Shown in pieces: positions 5,945-8,266 of a DNA stretch of 8,266 bases. Both the position numbers and the translations under genes were made by a program. The notes under the pieces are model-generated. The model saw only the letters and a list, made by a program, of their open reading frames with translations, was not told the origin of the DNA and searched no databases. The stretch covers positions 1 to 8,266 of the forward strand of contig CAYNFH010000261.1 in NCBI GenBank assembly GCA_964396385.1, written 5' to 3'. Positions within the stretch are counted from its first letter, which is position 1. Each line of letters starts with the position of its first letter. The stretch comes from CAYNFH01 sp964396385. Lineage in GTDB: Bacteria; Armatimonadota; Chthonomonadetes; Chthonomonadales; CAJBBX01.

Positions 5945-7386
5945 GCATGGAGACCGGCGGGCAGACGCGCGTGCGCATCCTGAACGTAGACGACACAGAG
6001 GCCACGCGGATGCTCGTCTCCCGTATCCTCACCAAGGCCGGGTTTGAGATGCTGGAGGCGACCACCGCGGCGCAAGCGCTAGAGATGGTGCAGACCTTGC
6101 GCCCCGATATGGTGATCCTGGACGTAAGGCTCCCCGACGGCAGCGGGCTGGACGCATGCCGCCGCATTAAGACCGATCCTGTCAGCTCCCCAACTCCGGT
6201 CTTGCAGGTCTCCGCTACGTTTGTGGGGGAAGAGGATAAGGCGCGGGGTCTGGACGTGGGGGCCGACGCCTACCTCACCCACCCGCTGGAGCCGCTGGTG
6301 CTGATTGCCACGGTAAACGCTCTTCTGAGAATGCGCAAGGCGGAGGACGCGCTACGGGCCTCCGCGCGGGAGTGGCGCACCACCTTTGACGCCATTAGCG
6401 ACTGCGTGGCGCTGCTGGACAGAGACGCCACCATCCTCCGCCATAACCGCGCCTTTGAGAGTCTGGTTGGCAGCCGGGACGATGGGCACACGGGCCGGTC
6501 AGCCTGGCAGGTGCTGCAGCCTGCCTTCGAGGGCACTGAAAGCCTGGAACGGTACTTTCGGAGGGAGACCGAGACCCCTGTCTCTCTCAAGATGCGTTTG
6601 GAGGACCGCTGGTTCCTGGCCAAATCAGACCCCCTCACGGATGGGCATGGCGCGTTTGAAGGGGCGGTGCTGATACTGAGCGACATCACCGAGCGGCGGC
6701 GCGCGGAGATGCTGCTGCGGGACCACCAACAGCACATAGAGCAGTTGAACCGGCATCTTCAGCGGGCCATGACCGAGACGCACCACCGCGTTAAGAACAA
6801 CCTTCAGATAGTGGCGGGCATGATGGAGATGGAGATAGCGGAGGGCACGCCCACGGTGAGCGTGGAGCAGCTCAAGAAGCTGGGATCCTGCGTGCGCACG
6901 CTGGCCTCGCTGCATGACCTGCTGACCTATGAGTCCAAGTCCGGCGAGCGCACCGAGCGGGTCTCCGCCGGCCGCCTGCTTGAGAAGCTGCTGCCCATGC
7001 TGCGGCACTCCGCCCCCCGGCACACGTTAGAGTGGTCCGTAGAGGATGCGAGCCTTGGCGTGCGCGCGGCGACCTCGTTGGCTTTGACGCTGAACGAGCT
7101 GGTGAACAATGCGGCCAAGCACGACCACCGATGGATATCGGTCCGCTTTTCCGTTAAGGATGGCGAGGCCGAGATGCGCGTGGAGGACGATGGCGCGGGC
7201 TTTCCCGCCGGATTTGATCCTTCCAAGCAGGCAAGCACCGGGCTGGAGTTGGTTCAGATGCTCACCCGGTGGGACCTGCGCGGAGAGGCGCGGTTCCAGA
7301 ACCGGCCGGAGGGGGGCGCGCGGGCGCTGGTCACGTTTCCTCTCTCCGCCTCCGAGGAGGCGGCTCCCGAAGGCAATAGCCCGTAG
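5941..7386 (+). CDS. Receiver-PAS-HisKA_2 histidine kinase (response-regulator-headed sensor kinase)
   Basis: A 481-residue soluble protein. Residues 10-130 are a receiver domain with Asp17/Asp18, phospho-acceptor Asp61 (VILDVRLPDGSG) and Ser91. The usual conserved lysine is replaced by His114 (ADAYLTHPLEP). Residues 140-255 form a PAS domain ending in the common LSDITERRRAE. Residues 260-330 are a HisKA_2 dimerisation domain with the box ETHHRVKNNLQ, His282 being the likely phosphorylated histidine. Residues 365-468 are an HWE/HisKA_2-type HATPase (LNELVNNAAKH, VEDDGAGFP, STGLELVQML). Such kinases commonly phosphorylate separate response regulators. The receiver head is a plausible target of the preceding hybrid kinase, whose stop overlaps this start in ATGA (5941-5944). 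GGAG (5926-5929) lies 11 bases before the ATG. It is the last gene of the operon, and no output regulator follows. Confidence 0.92.
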   Translation: MSMETGGQTRVRILNVDDTEATRMLVSRILTKAGFEMLEATTAAQALEMVQTLRPDMVILDVRLPDGSGLDACRRIKTDPVSSPTPVLQVSATFVGEEDKARGLDVGADAYLTHPLEPLVLIATVNALLRMRKAEDALRASAREWRTTFDAISDCVALLDRDATILRHNRAFESLVGSRDDGHTGRSAWQVLQPAFEGTESLERYFRRETETPVSLKMRLEDRWFLAKSDPLTDGHGAFEGAVLILSDITERRRAEMLLRDHQQHIEQLNRHLQRAMTETHHRVKNNLQIVAGMMEMEIAEGTPTVSVEQLKKLGSCVRTLASLHDLLTYESKSGERTERVSAGRLLEKLLPMLRHSAPRHTLEWSVEDASLGVRAATSLALTLNELVNNAAKHDHRWISVRFSVKDGEAEMRVEDDGAGFPAGFDPSKQASTGLELVQMLTRWDLRGEARFQNRPEGGARALVTFPLSASEEAAPEGNSP

Positions 7387-7566
7387 GCTGGCGCGACATT
7401 CCGGCCAGGGCGCGCGGCCCGGAACGACACTATAGGTCTCCGGATCCATCTCGAACTCCTCCCTGCACTCCTCGCTGCAGAGGCCGTAGTCCTGTCCCTT
7501 GTACCGGACGGTAAACGGCGGCTCATAGGGGTTCATCGGCTCGCCACAGACCGCGCAGTTCTGCAC
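7027..7566 (-). CDS. Small cysteine-rich YHS-domain protein, frame running on antisense into the kinase gene
   Basis: On the minus strand GTG 7566 is preceded by AGGGAGG with 8-base spacing. A GTG at 7575 would overlap this ribosome binding site, so it is less likely. The first 45 residues form a complete YHS/TRASH-like metal-binding domain: CAVCG (Cys4, Cys7), YEPPFTVRYKGQDYGLCSEEC (Cys30, Cys34), then EEFEMDPETY. Such domains bind heavy metals or act as small metal chaperones or sensors; the exact metal cannot be told. Homologous sequence ends near 7430. Beyond it the frame stays open to 7027, with 360 bases antisense to the histidine kinase and an Arg/Gly/Pro-rich product typical of a shadow frame. 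The true protein probably ends near 7430; one extra T in ACCTATAG would give Thr-Tyr-stop exactly at the domain end. Confidence is good for the domain, poor for the 3' end. Confidence 0.65.
   Translation of the reverse strand: MQNCAVCGEPMNPYEPPFTVRYKGQDYGLCSEECREEFEMDPETYSVVPGRAPWPECRASLRAIAFGSRLLGGGERKRDQRPRAPLRPVLEPRLSAQVPPGEHLNQLQPGACLLGRIKSGGKARAIVLHAHLGLAILNGKADRYPSVVVLGRIVHQLVQRQSQRGRRAHAKARILYGPL
7399..7424. terminator. GC-rich hairpin between convergent genes (possible terminator without T-run)
   Basis: TTCCGGCC (7399-7406) pairs with GGCCCGGAA (7416-7424) with one bulged C, around a 9-base loop, starting 12 bases after the kinase stop codon. Neither strand has a T-run after it, so it is not a classical intrinsic terminator. 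It could still pause polymerase or protect the 3' end of the operon mRNA. Confidence 0.35.
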
Positions 7567-7601
7567 CGCATCCACCTCCCTGTTGGTCGGCGCACCACTA
7601 C

Positions 7602-7648
7602 AAAAACAGCCCCTGGAGCCGGGCCGTTATGGCCCAGTAGCCAGGGGC
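7602..7648 (-). terminator. Intrinsic terminator (or attenuator) on the minus strand
   Basis: GCCCCTGG (7609-7616) and CCAGGGGC (7641-7648) form a perfect 8-bp stem. Inside it, GGGCC (7621-7625) and GGCCC (7631-7635) form a second 5-bp stem with loop GTTAT. Read on the minus strand, the structure is followed by TGTTTTTG, a T-run of five. It would end transcription from the ankyrin gene at 7728-8180. Because it lies only about 36 bases before the YHS start, it might instead act as an attenuator for that gene. Confidence 0.65.
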
Positions 7649-7727
7649 GGGAAACTGTGAACGTTCTGCTAGAAAACAGGACTCCGGATCGGGGCATGGC
7701 GTCCCCGGCTCCAGCCCGCAGTCGACA

Positions 7728-8180
7728 CTACCGGAGGGTCATGGCGGCATCGCGGGCGCCCACGGCTTCTGTGGCGGCCAGGGCTGTCACCGCGTTGCGA
7801 TCACGGTGTTTGGGATCGGCACCGCGCTGCAGCAGCAGGCGCACTGCGGCGGCGTGGTTGCCGAAGGCAGCCCACATGAGCGGTGTCCTGCCCTGGCTGT
7901 CCTGCCCGACGACCTCGGCTCCGCGGTCAAGCAGCAGCTTCATCAGGTCAAGCCGCGCGTTGCGAGCGGCCCATATAGTGAGGCGGAGGAGCTCCGAGTG
8001 TTCGACCTCGCCCACCTGAGCGTGCGTGACTTGCTGGAGATGACGAACCTGCTCCAGGCATTGACCAAGAACGCCGCCACCGCCGAAGAGACACCTACCA
8101 GGCTGTCCGCTCCGTGTATGATGCTCTGCGCGTCGGCGGCTCACGAGAGCGTTCCTGGGCCCCGGAACAGCGCAACCCAC
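7728..8180 (-). CDS. Ankyrin-repeat protein, start uncertain
   Basis: The minus-strand frame ends at TAG 7728-7730 and encodes at least two ankyrin repeats in its C-terminal half. One is WAARNARLDLMKLLLDRGAEV. The next begins SQGRTPLMWAAFGNHAAAVR and continues LLLQRGADPKHRD. A partial final repeat (NAVTALAATEAVGARDAAM) caps the array. These match the ankyrin consensus G-TPL--AA--G----V-LLL--GA. Ankyrin arrays bind other proteins; no catalytic domain is seen. The first 60 residues from GTG 8180 are Arg/Gly-rich, resemble no ankyrin repeat and lack a ribosome binding site, so the real start may be internal, or the 5' part may be lost or frameshifted. The frame is closed by a stop at 8210-8208. 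It is followed 79 bases downstream by a minus-strand intrinsic terminator, which supports a real transcription unit. Confidence 0.65.
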   Translation of the reverse strand: MGCAVPGPRNALVSRRRAEHHTRSGQPGRCLFGGGGVLGQCLEQVRHLQQVTHAQVGEVEHSELLRLTIWAARNARLDLMKLLLDRGAEVVGQDSQGRTPLMWAAFGNHAAAVRLLLQRGADPKHRDRNAVTALAATEAVGARDAAMTLR

Positions 8181-8201
8181 GGCATGCCGCAGGAGCCGTA
8201 G

Positions 8202-8207
8202 TATAAT
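8202..8207 (+). promoter_or_regulatory. Perfect TATAAT -10 box near the right edge
   Basis: TATAAT stands in GC-rich surroundings just before a possible plus-strand start at 8220. No good -35 hexamer is seen 16-18 bases upstream and there is no TG extension. On the opposite strand the same stretch reads TATACT (8205-8200), which could serve the minus-strand ankyrin gene, so the site may be a divergent promoter. Confidence 0.35.
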
Positions 8208-8219
8208 CTAGGCGTTTCA

Positions 8220-8266
8220 ATGGGGCTGGCACCGGCGGGTGAAGTAGTGGATTATCTCGGCAGCTC
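8220..8266 (+). CDS. Possible start of an unidentified gene leaving the window
   Basis: ATG 8220 opens a frame (MGLAPAGEVVDYLGS...) that reaches the right edge without a stop. A second in-frame start, GTG 8247, follows. It sits 12 bases after the TATAAT box, so a message would have almost no leader, and no clear Shine-Dalgarno sequence precedes it. Fifteen codons are too few to identify a product. Confidence 0.3.
   Translation, partial: MGLAPAGEVVDYLGS

Noticed and set aside
7690..7707. CGGGG...CCCCG 5-bp inverted repeat after the ankyrin gene
   Set aside because: Short stem with an 8-base loop and no T-run; expected by chance in GC-rich DNA.
7806..8201. Plus-strand open frame opposite the ankyrin gene
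   Set aside because: The opposite strand carries clear ankyrin repeats and its own terminator; the plus frame has no domain or start signal.
1..8266. CRISPR array, insertion sequence, tRNA or rRNA
   Set aside because: No regularly spaced repeats, transposase motifs, terminal repeats or tRNA-like T-loop and acceptor arrangement were found on reading both strands.

Overview
The window is GC-rich bacterial DNA (by eye roughly two thirds G+C) with strong GGAGG-type ribosome binding sites and tightly packed, partly overlapping genes. Nothing in it fixes the taxon. It has no ribosomal RNA, tRNA, insertion sequence or CRISPR array that I can see. The gene set (stressosome module, HD-GYP tail, KhpA-like KH gene, YHS protein) fits a soil or thermophilic high-GC lineage such as Armatimonadota, Chloroflexota or a high-GC Bacillota relative, but this is a weak inference.

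Left part (1-1058): the last 55 residues of an HD-GYP domain protein (cyclic-di-GMP phosphodiesterase class) end at 169. A KhpA-like KH-domain RNA-binding gene follows at 288-528. It has a good ribosome binding site but is split over three reading frames, as if two single bases were missing, so it is either a pseudogene or a site of sequence error. From 529 to 1058 there is no convincing gene, only a candidate promoter and a perfect 7-bp inverted repeat just before the next operon.

Centre (1059-7386): one six-gene plus-strand operon encoding a stressosome-type partner-switching module joined to two-component signalling. In order: RsbR (RsbRD-type N-terminal domain plus STAS), RsbS (single STAS), RsbT (serine/threonine kinase), a fused RsbT-like kinase plus RsbX-like PP2C phosphatase, a hybrid protein with an N-terminal RsbT-like ATPase followed by a complete histidine kinase and two receiver domains, and a receiver-PAS-HisKA_2 histidine kinase. 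Gaps are 12, 16 and 3 bases, with overlaps of 20 and 4 bases, so co-transcription and translational coupling are likely. By analogy with Bacillus, RsbR and RsbS would form a complex that holds RsbT-type ATPases, and stress would lead to STAS phosphorylation and ATPase release. The fused phosphatase would reset the STAS proteins. The RsbT-like head of the hybrid kinase is the obvious candidate link from stressosome to phosphorelay. No sigma factor, RsbU, RsbV or RsbW, DNA-binding output domain or GGDEF domain is encoded here, so the output lies elsewhere.

Right part (7387-8266): a convergent minus-strand gene for a small cysteine-rich YHS-domain protein, whose frame runs on antisense into the last kinase gene. 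Then comes a minus-strand intrinsic terminator or attenuator, a minus-strand ankyrin-repeat gene with an unclear start, and at the very edge a TATAAT box with the first codons of a possible plus-strand gene that leaves the window.
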